The notes: a model not told the origin generated them from the letters alone. Numbered from the stretch's first letter, positions 9,798-20,905 are shown. The stretch: 64,000 bases of DNA from Acanthosepion esculentum (GCA_964036315.1 OZ038507.1:59429502-59493501), one strand, 5' to 3'. Program-made: numbers and translations.

Positions 9798-10415
9798 ATC
9801 AGATTTGGAGAATAATGCTATTTAAGAAAAAACAAAAAAAACAATACGAAACAATAATTCGACATTATGTCTGTTTTCCTCAAGTTATGTTTAAAAATTG
9901 TATAGAAGTATAAAAATATCAAATATTATAAACGTCGGTTGTCTGTGGAAAAACGGCTGCACTGGTAATCAAAGCGACGAAACGAATAAAACACAGCCAA
10001 TGTGAATGGAATGCAAGTAAAACGCGAGTAACATAATGGGGGCTTTATTCAACTTATGATTTTCCGTTAGTTGATTAGTTAGTAAGAGAATTAACCAAAT
10101 ACTTTAGTACAGATCTTATGGAGCTCTCCTGTCATTAAGTTCATACACCCAGGGTGGGACGTTAGGAGTTTGCATATCTAATTATATTCATACGTTTTAA
10201 GGGTTGCAAAGGTCGGTGAATTCTGAATATTTCTCAAGGAGACGAACATTGTTCAAAGACTTGTATTTTCTTATATTTTTATGCGTCTATACAACTTTTA
10301 AGCATAACTTGAAGACAGATTTACTGTCGAAATATTGACATTTATTGCTAAAAACTGAGAATTTATTTCCTTTTCTTAAATTACGTCAGTCATTTTGATT
10401 CTTCTTCTTATTATT
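9797..10415. repeat. Tandem direct duplication, copy 2 (~620 bp)
   Basis: Second unit of the duplication, with indels and substitutions throughout, so the event is not recent. It also ends in (TTC)n(ATT)n. Confidence 0.92.
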
Positions 10416-10430
10416 ATTATTAGATAAATA

Positions 10431-10444
10431 GATACATACATACA

Positions 10445-10473
<29 letters not shown>
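10431..10473. repeat. (CATA)n microsatellite
   Basis: About ten ACAT units. Confidence 0.95.
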
Positions 10474-10475
<2 letters not shown>

Positions 10476-10782
10476 GAATGGACTGATAGCGCCTCACTTG
10501 AACCATGTATTAGGTGAATGATAAATAAGATAGATAGATAGATAGATATAAAGAAACAACAATTATGCCACATAAAAAAAGGAATTATTAAATTGTTTAA
10601 AAGCAAGCGGATGTTTATAAAAAAATGACATATATATAGTAATATAGCAACAATACTCAAGAGAAGGAAAAGTTCAAAAGACACACACCAACAGACACAC
10701 CGCTTCTAAGAATTAAATTATATCATATCAATATACGCTATATAACGAATCCAAGTATAAATATATATATATACACACACAT

Positions 10783-10784
<2 letters not shown>

Positions 10785-10871
<87 letters not shown>
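10785..10871. repeat. (TA)n microsatellite
   Basis: Perfect TA array abutting the PLE-type hairpin repeat at 10899-10995. Confidence 0.97.
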
Positions 10872-10876
<5 letters not shown>

Positions 10877-10894
10877 AAATAAAATAAAAATAAA

Positions 10895-10995
10895 AACAGA
10901 CCATTTTAAGGTTCCATGTAATAAAATATTTCATCACAGCCCTTTTAAAGGACTGCGGATCATCAGACTTTACTTCCCAGGGTTGAAATGAAAAA
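10895..10995 (-). ncRNA. Hammerhead-like hairpin repeat, copy 1
   Basis: The minus strand reads CTGATGAT, then a long stem (CGCAGTCCTTT paired with AAAGGGCTGTG), then ATGAAAT. The order of CUGAUGA, stem and GAAA is that of a hammerhead core, but the first closing pair is non-canonical and I find no matching helix I. Two more copies are at 26960-27060 and 52285-52385, all next to (TA)n. Probably a PLE terminal structure. Confidence 0.5.
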
Positions 10996-11105
10996 ACGTT
11001 TTTTTTTCGTTCTGCACAAAACTTCATCACAAATCAAATCATAAGGTGTGCTGTTCGGTTCCTAGGAACTAAGGTACTTGACCCCTATACGGGAGAGTCC
11101 ACCAC

Positions 11106-11250
<145 letters not shown>

Positions 11251-11436
11251 GCTTAACAACGTTAACTTCTATTAAAGTAAGCCCTTAGTCGTAACAGGAG
11301 TTTCAGACAATGCATTTTTCTTTTTTTCCTTCCAGATTCCTTTAGATTTGGCAAGTTATCTGTTCGTTCCATCAAGTAACAAGTCTTTTCTTTTTTCGGA
11401 CAATAAAACAAAATAATCAAGGATGTATTCCTATCA

Positions 11437-11442
<6 letters not shown>

Positions 11443-11512
<70 letters not shown>
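11443..11512. repeat. (TA)n(GA)n compound microsatellite
   Basis: TA array switching to GA. It follows the 50-bp PLE-associated repeat also seen at 6160. Confidence 0.95.
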
Positions 11513-11515
<3 letters not shown>

Positions 11516-11624
11516 TGCATGCAGGTTTAATTCATATAAATTTTTTTCACTGAGATGATTCATGTTATATTCAGTACATAACGACAGTCAACACAGAGAG
11601 GCAAGAATAAATACCAAGCCTCTG

Positions 11625-11628
<4 letters not shown>

Positions 11629-11688
<60 letters not shown>
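11629..11688. repeat. (TA)n microsatellite
   Basis: Perfect TA array. Confidence 0.97.
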
Positions 11689-11689
<1 letters not shown>

Positions 11690-11747
11690 GACACGAATGA
11701 GCAGTCCCGAAGATTCATTGATTGTTCCAATTGCTTACGTGCTTTTC

Positions 11748-11780
11748 TCAATCTCTCTCTCGCTTTTTCTCTCTCGCTCT

Positions 11781-11862
<82 letters not shown>

Positions 11863-11863
11863 T

Positions 11864-11890
<27 letters not shown>
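11748..11890. repeat. (CT)n(TA)n(GT)n compound microsatellite
   Basis: Three dinucleotide arrays in series with no spacer: CT-rich, then TA, then GT. Confidence 0.95.
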
Positions 11891-11895
<5 letters not shown>

Positions 11896-12339
11896 AGCAT
11901 TTCGCAATCCTTCGTATTGCCTCCGACTACTCTCGTCTCCCACCGACAAACATGTTTGTTTATTTCGCCATGTACGACATGGAAGGAAGTTCGTTTCGCT
12001 TGACAGCCGGGAATCAAAAAATGAAACGCACTCATTGAACCCGGATATACCAGTTACACGTAACCAGAAGTAGCTCTCTTCTTTCCAATATGGTCTCTTT
12101 ATTTCTTTCTCTATTTCCTTTGTTTATTCTGTTGTTGTTTTTTTATACCCTTTTTATTTGTTTTTATGGAGATCTTCTTTGCTTTTTTTTTATTGTACAG
12201 ATGAAACTGATCGATTTAATACAATAAACAGGATAGATTTCTCTTCGTTACATGACAGGCCAAGCCTTCTAGTGATATGTTATTTCGCTGATTTTTTGGT
12301 TAAATTCGATGAAATCGTAAACTGAAGTGTTTTTTTTTA

Positions 12340-12925
12340 AGCTTATCACCCCCAAGCAAGGCTGGAAGCCACTAGCACGCAAGGGGTTACAGAAGGTTTG
12401 GAGGAAGAGCAGATAGGAGTGGTAAAGGAAAGGATGTGGAGAAAGATAGTGGATCGATCAAGGCAAGGGGGTTACAGAAGATTTGGAGCGAGAGCAGATA
12501 GGAATGAAAGGTGAAAGGATGTGGAGAAGGGAAGTGGATAGATCAAGGTAACTGAAGATGTCGATTGACGTTACACTTAAATAGTTGGAGATTGTATTTG
12601 TCAGGGAAACAGGAATAAGGAAGGGAGTTCCACAGGCGAGATGTGCGAGACATTAAGCTATTGGAGTAGAAGAGACGTCTACATCTAACAGTTTCAACGG
12701 TGTAGGGGTGGGAACGGGATGCCAGCCTCGTAGGACGCTTAAATTCATGAGGCCTAGGAACCAGCGAAAGCAGCTCATCGGAGCAATTACCGTGAAAGTA
12801 TTTGTAAAAAAGACAGAGCGAGGCAACGTCGCGTCTGTGAGAGAGCGACTGCAGGCGAGATGACAGATCAGGGCCAATTACATTGCATATCCGTCTCTGG
12901 ACCTTATCAAGAACCCTGAGGCAAA
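12340..12925 (-). pseudogene. CR1-type LINE 3' end
   Basis: The minus strand encodes the C-terminus of a CR1/jockey-like LINE reverse transcriptase polyprotein: LSHRRDVASLCLFYKYFHG near 12800-12880, SRTSRLWNSLP-like near 12630-12660 and LQLFKCNVNRHLQLP-like near 12545-12590, then a 3' UTR containing AAGCAAGGCTGGAAGCCACT on the plus strand. Frameshifts break it. The same tail is at 39.25-39.85 kb and partly at 50.5 and 61.2 kb. Confidence 0.75.
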
Positions 12926-12929
12926 CAGA

Positions 12930-13540
12930 AACCTTAAAAAAATACAGAAATGTTTAAAGACATTAGCATTTACTTCTGTCTCAGTAGTAAATCCGTCAGA
13001 TCTGAGAAAGTCAACCTGGCAGCTGCTCTTGAAAAGGACCTCCAATCAGTGGTTAACTGGAGGAAAATGGCTTGTAAATTTTGATGACTCCAAAACGAAA
13101 CTGCTTTCATTTAACCACGACCGAGAATACTTTCCGCCAGCCATCAGCATGGCCGACGATAGACTGCAGGAGAGCAACAGACTGTGCCTTATTGGACTCA
13201 CGTTTTCCACTGACATGAAATGTAGCGACTATATAGAATCAATAGCTGCATCTACTGCAAGGAAATGTGGGTCACTGTGTAGTGCCAGAAAACCTTTCTC
13301 GCCAGAATCCATCCTGCACTTTTACAAATCTAGCATCCGTCGATGTATTGAAAACTGTTTCCATATCTGGTCAGGTGCTCCGGTTCTAGATCTAGAATTG
13401 CTTGACAAATTCCAAAGAAGAATCAGCAATATTATTGGTCCTAACCTGGCATCTCGGTTTCCGTCACTTTCCCACTGCCGTAACGTAGCTTCACTGCGCC
13501 TTTTCTATAAATACTTTCATGATAATTTTCTTCGATGAGT
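12930..13540 (+). pseudogene. CR1-type LINE RT C-terminal region
   Basis: The plus strand is open for 169 codons (13029-13538). It contains TKLLSFNHDREYFPPAISMA, a LIGLTFSTDMKCSDYIESIA stretch, ILHFYKSSIRRCIENCFHIW and DKFQRRISNIIGPNLASR, the typical post-catalytic part of a CR1/jockey-like RT. The frame stops just after YKYFHDNFLR, short of the tail. It lies head to head with the minus-strand copy at 12340-12925 and overlaps it in protein coordinates, so the two are not halves of one inverted insertion. The frame is intact but lacks the endonuclease and RT catalytic parts, so it is a fragment, not a gene. Confidence 0.8.
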
Positions 13541-13725
13541 TCTTCACTATGGTACCTCGACTGAATATGGTACCTCGAATGAGTATTTATATAAAATACT
13601 GTTTAAAAATTAAAGGGGGCGTCTACTCAAATAAGGGCATCGACTAAAGTTAACGGTGAAAGTGATAAAAATTATGTCGGATTAATAAATAAATAAAAAA
13701 AATATCTATTGCTTCTTTTCATATA

Positions 13726-14045
13726 CAGTGCAACCTCGGTTTTCGAACGTCTCGCATGTCGAACAAATCGGTTTTGGAACAGAAAATTCGAGATGAAAAT
13801 TCCTCGGTTATCGAACAAAATTTCGGTTCTCGAACAACATTGCCGAACCGAGTGAACCCGAACGGAATAATTTCGACCGCCATGTTGTATACATTCGTGT
13901 GTTGTGTTGTGCCTTCTATTCCAATTTTATTGTACTGTGACTTTCTTCACTACATTGATTCCAATTGGAAAAATAGTTTCGTTTTAAGAACATTTCGGGT
14001 TACGAATGGCCTTCAGAAACGAATTAAGTTCGTGAACCGAAATTC

Positions 14046-14048
<3 letters not shown>
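13726..14048. mobile_element. Tc1/mariner-type MITE
   Basis: The left end is CAGTGCAACCTCGGTTTTCG and the right end, read inward, is AGTGGAATTTCGGTTCACGA, both continuing AAC. It is flanked by TA, and the right end runs into (TA)n. The interior repeats 'tcgaac' phrases. About 325 bp, no transposase. Confidence 0.7.

Positions 14049-14092
<44 letters not shown>
14049..14092. repeat. (TA)n microsatellite
   Basis: TA array between the MITE end and a PLE-tail repeat. Confidence 0.97.
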
Positions 14093-14096
<4 letters not shown>

Positions 14097-14235
14097 GAAA
14101 TATAATCTTAAGATGTGCTATATTTATGGGATAAAGTGCTCAATATCAGAGAAAGATCGTGTGTAAATGTAAAAGTGAACATAGAAGTCAACACTTAGAG
14201 GCGACAGTCTGTTTCATGCTAGAACGCCGTTCGTC
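14092..14235 (+). repeat. PLE 3'-type repeat, copy 1
   Basis: Contains GTGCTATATTTATGGGATAA, then GTGCTCAATATCAGAG and a CAGTCTGTTTCATGCT phrase. Copies at 18538-18680 (plus), 29650-29785 (minus) and, decayed, 54060-54300. At 54 kb it directly follows a PLE nuclease-end fragment, so it is probably PLE 3' sequence. Confidence 0.65.
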
Positions 14236-14267
14236 ACCCGAAATGTTCTTAAAACGAAACTATTCTA

Positions 14268-14450
14268 ATGGTTGATAAGCCGTAAAAAAAGAAGAAGTTA
14301 TTCTGACAATCCAAAATATGTTTCTGCTTTAAATAACCCCTAAAGGGTTGATAAACCGTAAAAATGAAGGAATTATTCTTGCAATCCAAAATATGATTCG
14401 GCCTTAAATGACACAGAAAGGATTGATAAGTTGTAAAAACAAGCAAATCC
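14268..14450 (-). repeat. ~75-bp tandem repeat (GATAAACCGTAAAA family)
   Basis: Two and a half units, each with TTGATAA.CCGTAAAA and GCAATCCAAAATATG-like phrases. It is related to the TTTTACGGCATATCAAC repeat at 23.76, 42.3 and 58.6 kb. Confidence 0.65.
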
Positions 14451-14499
14451 ATTCAGCCGTCATCTGTTACTATCCACCTTCCGTTTTCTTTCTGAGTCA

Positions 14500-14725
14500 T
14501 CTGCATATCTTATGACGTCAAGATTATCTCTGCCAATAGTAAGTCCTCGTAGGGCTTCCAACTCTCTTAGGATTGTCTTGCAGCAAAGCTTAAATAAATC
14601 CGGTGAGGAAACCTATCCTTGTTTTCTTCCTCTTTCTGTACTGATTGCACGCAGTTTCTTCCCAGTGAGGTTTATGGATCATTCTGGTATCTTCCCCGTA
14701 ATATGGAAGCTTCTCGACCAAGAAG
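14500..14725 (-). pseudogene. RTE-type LINE reverse transcriptase fragment with RYADD
   Basis: One minus-strand frame, with a single stop, reads SSPDLFKLCCKTILRELEAL, then RGLTIGRDNLDVIRYADDS. This spans the 'PLLFN/SPDLF' region and the catalytic Y-A-D-D box of an RTE-like RT. It is cut off shortly after YADDS and before the thumb. It is the only copy here that covers the polymerase active site of this LINE family. Confidence 0.75.
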
Positions 14726-14734
14726 GTGTTTAAA

Positions 14735-16330
14735 ATATAAACACTACCCCTATTACTACTGCTACTACTACTACTAATAATAATAATAATTAGCCGTGTG
14801 CTGACTTTTTGGACCATGGGTTTGGCAGTAACCTGTTCTGCACACCCATGTATCTATCCCAATTTGTTATTCTCTCCGCCGTTCTGAAACGTTTTTATTT
14901 ATAGGATTGGATACCTTACTTATCCATCAACCTTTGCAATTAGGAAGAGAAATATATTTATTTCATTTTGCTACCAGTATCCTCCTTCTATCTGGCCGAA
15001 AACTTGTTTTATAGTACTAGAGACTTTACTTATAAATCAACATTCGTAACTTTGAAAAAAAAAATTTTTTTTCTTCATTGTTATAAAAAGTTCATTATTT
15101 ATTGTATCTGATTTAAGGCTTTTTTATAGGATATTTTGACTATTATTTTTCTTTCAAATTGAGAGAAATGAATTCCAAAGAGTCTTTGCGAAACAACTTC
15201 GCACAAAATAATTTTGTAACTTTTTGGCAGTACAACTGAATCTATTGCGTTATTATAGAAGGAAGCAGAATGCGTCTTTGGTGTGAGAATATGTGTGTGA
15301 CACGGATGTATGTTGTTTTGTGTATGCGTATAAATTGTAGCAGTCGACCGCATGAAATGAGCAGGGAAGCTGTCTTCCTGGTGACGCTCGGAAACAAACT
15401 TAGTCTGCATGTTTTTTTGTGTATGTGTCAATATCGCTAAGCATTTTGTGTAATATAATATACCCGAATAAATATGCGAAAATCTGAGTAGTTAATTAAG
15501 TGTAAGAATTACCGTTTTGTTCCTGTATCAACTGAACTGTATCCTGGTTAACTGAAAAAAAACAACTAATTACTGAATGAAAATTGATCACTTATATAAC
15601 GAAACACCGGCTCCCGAAAAAATTTAAAAATTAGATTAATTAATCACAAGTTTATTGGTTAATAAATATTTTCGCAATTTTGAAATATTTTAAGGAGGGA
15701 AAATATTGTTGATCATATTCTGAAGTGATCTGCCAAAATTTCTTAGCTAACAACAAATTTTAATCATCTGCAAATTCAAAGAAAACCGCATGTCTCATAT
15801 GACGTCGCTGATTGGTTAATGAATACAAAAGTTCAAATTTTGGAAGCCAGTCCGCGGACAAAAATGACTTAATTTCTGAGTTTAAGTAATCTATGATACT
15901 TTTCGACAATTCTGAAACAGGGTTCCACGCATACATTCGTTCATATAATGGGCGTCCCTTATGCAGCGGTCATTTGGAAGTCAATACCATGTTAGCTTAC
16001 CTAAAGCTTTCGTAGTAGTTCAAATAGGTCTTCATGTCGTCCTACTTCAAGTATTTGGGACCATCTCGCACCCGAGCATCGGAATCGTCATCATATATCC
16101 CTGTTCCTTTACTCCCCATTGTGAAGCCCCAGCATACTCCTTAAAAGTCTTGAGTGGGAGTCAGGGAGAAATGTGGGTGGTGAACGGGACTGGATTCACG
16201 AGTTCTGATTTATTTACACTATTTACAACCAGACTATTTTCCTCATCTTTGTTGTTGTTATCACAGCGTTTCGTCCTTCATCCGGTGTAGGGTCGATCAG
16301 GGCAACCTGCAGGCAATTCCGAACTGAACT
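14735..16330. other. No gene recognised; short (TAC)/(TAA) array at 14750-14795
   Basis: Apart from the small ACT/AAT microsatellite, I see no motif, RNA or mobile-element end. Open frames of about 110 codons at 15099-15431 (minus) and 15961-16290 (plus) have no recognisable domain and no codon pattern I would trust. Confidence 0.4.
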
Positions 16331-16338
16331 ATTTAGAC

Positions 16339-17011
16339 CAGTGGTTCCCGACCGATTTGGGGCAATTTTGATATTTCGAAAATTCTGGTGCCCTACCCTT
16401 GTAACATTTAATTCTTACATATTCAAAGTTTTAGTGCAATTCACGTGAAGAAAGCTTAAAACCCAATTAACTTGGTCTCTAAACAAGCTTCCAAGACCAT
16501 GGCGTGCATGAAAGAGAAAAATTTTAAAAAGAAAGAAAAGACAGCTAAATATATATATATTTATATATATATAGCCTCAAAACATATAATAGAGAACTGA
16601 AAGGCAGAAATATAAAATATTTCAATGAAAGCTTATTCTGTAATATACTTTGATCATTTTAGTCATGAAATAACTCAAAAAGAAATTGAGCTCATCACAA
16701 AATGACTGTTAGTGAGATCCATGTGCGCCATGACTCTTACAGATAGATTTTATATTAGGCATCGATTTAGTCAGCTTAAGCCTCAAGTCTTCTCGTTTTG
16801 TGATATCCAGACGATTTCTTTGCTTCAATAACAAATCATTTACAGCACTAAAGATAGATATTGGTAAGAAATTAATGTTAATAACTCCTTCTCGAATTGA
16901 CACCTTATTCTGTTGGTATACTAAAACGAAGGTTGCACATCCTACGCATACTCCACCAAAATATTACCATGCCCCACGGGTGGGGCATGCAGCCCAGGCT
17001 AGGAATCATTG
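16339..17011 (-). mobile_element. hAT-family transposon, internally deleted
   Basis: Ends are CAGTGGTTCCCGACC and, inward from the right, CAATGATTCCTAGCC. The flanks ATTTAGAC and ATCTAGAA are an 8-bp target duplication with two mismatches. The right terminal region contains the self-complementary TGCCCCACGGGTGGGGCA. The minus strand retains the end of a transposase (16709-16903). Confidence 0.75.
16709..16903 (-). pseudogene. hAT transposase C-terminal (dimerisation) remnant
   Basis: Reads FSAVNDLLLKQRNRLDITKR and then DLRLKLTKSMPNIKSICK, the pattern of the hAT C-terminal dimerisation region as in ZBED/Charlie-like transposases. The RNase H-like catalytic core is absent. Confidence 0.7.
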
Positions 17012-17059
17012 ATCTAGAATGTCATCTTTCTATTGCGTATGTCTAGGTATATATTGTCT

Positions 17060-17200
17060 AGTTCTTATTTTTCGCCGTTTCCACTGAGTCCAGGGATTGA
17101 ACTCACAATTACTATGTCACCAAACTCACAACCAAGATTTCAATCCACTACTGTATTATTGGGACATTTCTCTGTGGCGAACTTGGAGCTTTAAACCTAA
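17060..17200 (-). repeat. Possible tRNA-derived SINE fragment
   Basis: The minus strand contains a box B-like GAGTTCAATCCCTGGACTCA. Box A is not clear. Confidence 0.35.
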
Positions 17201-17234
17201 CCTGCCTGCTCTCTTTACAGGGTGACATTAGGTA

Positions 17235-17780
17235 GAGATCTATTCGTTAGATTATATCTCTAGCTTGGTCCTCTTATATGACAGAGAATGCTGGACAATC
17301 TCCTCACAGATGAAGAAACTTGACGCAAAAAAATGTGATTCTACAGAAGGATTCTGAGGATACCCTGAATTGAATATGTGAGCAATGACTAAGTTTTATG
17401 GAAAACTGAAGCAAAAAGCACACTTATACTTCAAATCAGAAATAGAGAATTGAAACTCCTCGGATATATAATAAGGAAGGAGAGCTTAGAGAATTTGACA
17501 CTCACGGGATACAATAAAAGCAACAGAGACAGGGAACGCAGCGAATGAGCAATCTAACTAGCTTATATAAATGCTTATCAGGATTAGCTTATATAATCAA
17601 ACTAGATAATATAAATTCTTATCAGGCTTAACTTATACAAACTAACAATCTTATAGAAATGCTTATCGGAAATCGCAAATTATCGAAATAGCAGAAAAAC
17701 AAGGCTTAGAGCTAAAAAGAACAGGAAGTCGTAGAGAGCTGTGATCGATAAAGTCCTAAAGGAACACGGCACATAGAAGT
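17235..17780 (+). pseudogene. RTE-type LINE 3' coding end
   Basis: Degenerate plus-strand copy of the RTE LINE C-terminus: SECWTIS-like start (CAGAGAATGCTGGACAATCT), then FYRRILRIP-like, RELKLLGYIIRK-like and the final RKSWRAVIDKVLKEHGT-like codons, ending GGAACACGGCACATAG. A GCTTATATAA-rich insertion (17555-17665) interrupts it. Confidence 0.65.
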
Positions 17781-18365
17781 GTCATTCAGTAGAGAGAGAG
17801 GGTGTGTGTTTTGTACAAAGAAATTATCAAGAAGACAGTTTTGTAAATCGCAGTTAACGAGATTCCTTCACACTGAGCGCACAGCTATCGTGATCTCGTG
17901 CCAGACTAGATTGGCGTTTAAGAATAACAACGTCGGGAGGAAGGGGCAGTTAGCGAAGATGGCTGATTAACTTTAGCTTCAGTGTCTGTAATGTAACCAT
18001 TGATAAACTTTTTTTCCTGACTGTTGACAGCACCGGTTTCTTTGGACGAAATTAATGAACCAAGATATATGTGCCGACAATTGGATTGTGTTGGCCCTCT
18101 GACCGAATTCCATGAAATATTCTCGCTGACAAATCTGTGTTTGGCATTTTTGGATGCCTCTGGGCTGCTGCCAAGGCTACGTGAATGTTTTTAATAAGTA
18201 CTCTTGAAATGTTTCCGTGAAACTGTTATGGAAATATATCCAACATTTTCAATATGCCATCGTCTGTTATTGACATAAGATTTGTGCGATGTGAGGTCGG
18301 GACATTAAGCCAAAATTCCTTTTAGAAAATCAATTCCCAATTCATTCTTGCAGTAAATGTTCGTT
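17780..18365. other. No feature recognised
   Basis: Non-repetitive-looking sequence with no domain. A 63-codon frame at 17779-17970 overlaps the LINE end and is not convincing. Confidence 0.4.
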
Positions 18366-18369
18366 AAGA

Positions 18370-18370
18370 A

Positions 18371-18418
<48 letters not shown>
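18370..18418. repeat. (TA)n microsatellite
   Basis: Perfect TA array. Confidence 0.97.
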
Positions 18419-18421
<3 letters not shown>

Positions 18422-18478
18422 TATTTCGCTATTCACGAAATAAATTATAACCAAAATGAATATTTAAGGTTTTCTTCT

Positions 18479-18482
<4 letters not shown>

Positions 18483-18539
<57 letters not shown>
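18483..18539. repeat. (TA)n microsatellite
   Basis: Perfect TA array running straight into the PLE 3'-type repeat. Confidence 0.97.
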
Positions 18540-18542
<3 letters not shown>

Positions 18543-18680
18543 GAAATATAGTCTTAAGGTGTGCTATATTTATGGGATAAAGTGCTCAATATCAGAGATA
18601 GAGCGTGTGTAAGTAAAAAAGTGAACATTGAAGTCAACACTTAGGGGCAACAGTCTGTTTCATACTAGATGCAATCATCG
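18538..18680 (+). repeat. PLE 3'-type repeat, copy 2
   Basis: Near-identical to 14092-14235 and to the minus-strand copy at 29650-29785. All three abut (TA)n on the same side. Confidence 0.7.
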
Positions 18681-18751
18681 GGCCATCACGATAAAAAAAC
18701 ATATTTTAAATAAGTTAATTTATAATATATATATATATATAAACATATGCT

Positions 18752-18920
18752 TGTGTAAGCCGAAAACTTAGATAGGATTAAAAATATGTATCAATATTGT
18801 GATTTTCTTTCGTCTTTCAATGATAATGCTATTAAGATTATCAGACGGTATGAAAGGAATTTGCATAAAATTAATAGACAAAACTTGTCTATATTATTTA
18901 ATGAAACATGCATCAATATA
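18752..18920 (+). mobile_element. PLE 5' segment identical to 1190-1360
   Basis: From GCTTGTGTAAGCCGAAAACT through ATGAAACATGCATCAATA this matches the minus strand at 1190-1360 with no difference I can find. It includes the MYQYCDFLSSF start and ends in (TA)n. Its truncated hairpin leader begins next to a (TA)n array. Confidence 0.8.
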
Positions 18921-18944
18921 TATATATATATATATATATATTTA

Positions 18945-19150
18945 TCGCTCTTCCATTACGAATTGAGCTCTCTTGGCTACTGGCGTATTTTCGTATCTTT
19001 CAAATTTCCTTTTCTCTCTGTTGTGTGCCGACAGCTTAGGGGTAAGATCTCTGCCTGATGCCAAATCGGTCGCGTTTCGATCACGGCGTGAAACAGTCGA
19101 GCGACTAGCTACACTGAAGATTATTAAAAACAAATTTGCAGGAAAATAGG
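18945..19150 (+). repeat. tRNA-derived SINE with decayed hammerhead
   Basis: Box A-like CAGCTTAGGGGTAAGATC and box B-like CGCGTTTCGATCACG, followed about 35 nt later by TAGCTACACTGAAGATTATT. That is the position where the related 26000-26145 copy has an intact hammerhead (TAGCCACACTGATGA). Here CUGAUGA has become CUGAAGA and helix II is lost, so it should not cleave. Confidence 0.55.
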
Positions 19151-19224
19151 TTTTTCCAGTAGCTGTTATTGATCCTTCCACACCGGATGGGGGTTTCTTT
19201 TTTTCACCTTTTATTTGAAGTGGT

Positions 19225-19514
19225 GTGGAATGTCCACATCTTGATTATGTCATTATTTTCTCTAAAAAGTTACACGTACTATCCATTTTAGCTGTTGCTG
19301 CTGTTGGTGGTCCTCAAGTTATGGGGTTTCTCTTATTTGGCACAGTTCTTTATGATTCTGTCATGCCAGTCTACAATGTTCAAAGAAAATGGCCTACACT
19401 AACACCGTCAGTCTTCTCTCGGTGGACACTAGGTTTCCGATATATTGATGACACTCTATTAATTATATCTCCGAGGTAATGATTTAAACTGATCTTGTAG
19501 ATAAACTAAATAAA
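19225..19514 (+). pseudogene. Penelope-like RT fragment, upstream of hAT insertion
   Basis: The plus strand contains WTLGFRYIDDTLLIISPR near 19422-19478, the catalytic Y-I/V-D-D-T box of a Penelope-type RT, after a GPQVMGFLLF-like motif B region. Frames shift around it. The downstream RT part resumes at 20594, after a hAT element. Confidence 0.65.
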
Positions 19515-19522
19515 GTCAAACG

Positions 19523-20593
19523 CAGTGGCGTAGCTAGAGTTAACGTCACCCGGGGCGGTCCGCTCAAATGTCACCCCAAATGGTCCCGATTCACCCTATG
19601 CTGAATGGTTAGCTGTAGCTAAATGTTCATACATGCTCTACCTCTACTTTACTCTACTGACCGGTACGTTACTGTTTACATGTATGATCCAAGACAAAAT
19701 CCAATACCACAAAATAATCAGTTCAAATCAAAAAAAATTTAAAATGCAACTGTTCACTTTCAGAACAACTAAATACAAAACACGACAATACACAAAAGAA
19801 TGACATTCGATACTATGGTCTTAGAATGAATGTTTTCTTGTTTTCATTGTGGCAAACTGGTCAATGCCATCGTCAAAATCTGTTTGTCTTGTAAGCTCGT
19901 TTTCAATGTACAGCACAGCCAGATCCGACAGTCTCGACTGGCTCATGGTTGACCGGAGGTAATTTTTTAAAAGTTTCATTTTGGAGAAACTTCTTTCACA
20001 CGATGCCACAGAAACGCATATTGTCAGAAAGAATCTTAGAGTCAGCGTAAGATATGGCAATGACTCAACAAAGTCCCACTTGATGAAAAACTGCAGGAAC
20101 TGCAGTACAGTCCAGTGCTTGGCTTCCTCCTATTGAAAAGTATATCGCTCACTCAATGGAAAATTGTATCTCAGCGAATTGATACACAGGCAAGACTGAA
20201 ATTGTTGCACTTTTGGCTTCGTATTTCGCTTTGTGGTTATTAATGACGCAGAGTTAAAACACCAGATCACCCGATAAAATGTTACAACAATGTCTCTTGT
20301 TAGTAACCAAGATTGTAGCAACTGAAACACATGAAAGCTGAAAACATTGCTATTTTTCCTACTCACAAATTTCCCGACAATTTATTAGAATATTTCTGAC
20401 GGGGGGACAAAATGGGGGGGTCATAAATTATTTCTGGGTGGTCATATGCCCGCCTGCGAAACCCTGTGTCTCCACCACTGTTTTCAGACTATTTTTGGTA
20501 CCTTAGCCTGGTTGAAAAATTTTGTTGGGGGTGTCACCCCTCCTGTGCTGGCACCCGGGGCGGTCCGCCCGCCTCCCCTTAGCTACGCCACTG
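19523..20593 (-). mobile_element. hAT transposon inserted into a PLE
   Basis: A 1,071-bp element with inverted ends CAGTGGCGTAGCTA at both termini and inner CCCGGGGCGGTCCGC blocks. The 8-bp target duplications are GTCAAACG (19515-19522) and GTCGAACG (20594-20601), one mismatch. It carries only the C-terminus of its transposase (19821-20060, minus strand). Confidence 0.9.
19821..20060 (-). pseudogene. hAT transposase C-terminal remnant
   Basis: Reads SVASCERSFSKMKLLKNYLR, then STMSQSRLSDLAVLYIE: the classic hAT C-terminal dimerisation signature (A-S-x-E-R-x-F-S, then L-R-x-x-M-x-x-x-R-L). The upstream catalytic core is gone. Confidence 0.85.
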
Positions 20594-20905
20594 GTCGAAC
20601 GTACAATAGAATTTACATATGAAATGGAAAGAAAGAATAGTCTATCTTTCCGAGATATCCCGCTACACTGCGTTAACAATAGCTTAGTGCCCACCGATAA
20701 TTTAATAAGAAAAATGATCTCATAAATTTCTATTCTCACCATAAAACAAAATAAAATCCGAAATAATCATCGGATTCTATTTAAGAGCTCTAAGAATTTG
20801 CAGCCCACAGTATTTACATGAATAGGAGAAAAACATCGAAAATACTTTCAAGTACATCCAATACCTTAACTATTCAATGCGAAAAAATAGGCTCATAAAA
20901 TATTT
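20594..20905 (+). pseudogene. Penelope-like RT fragment, downstream of hAT insertion
   Basis: Continues the RT cut at 19514: TIEFTYEMERKNSLSFRDI corresponds to the 'IKFTxExExxxxLPFLD' motif that follows YIDDT in Penelope-type RTs. Then come NSLV, INFYSHH-like and a QPTVF stretch with frameshifts. Confidence 0.65.

Noticed and set aside
13029..13538. 169-codon frame as a host gene
   Set aside because: It matches the C-terminal RT region of CR1-type LINEs and is truncated at both ends.
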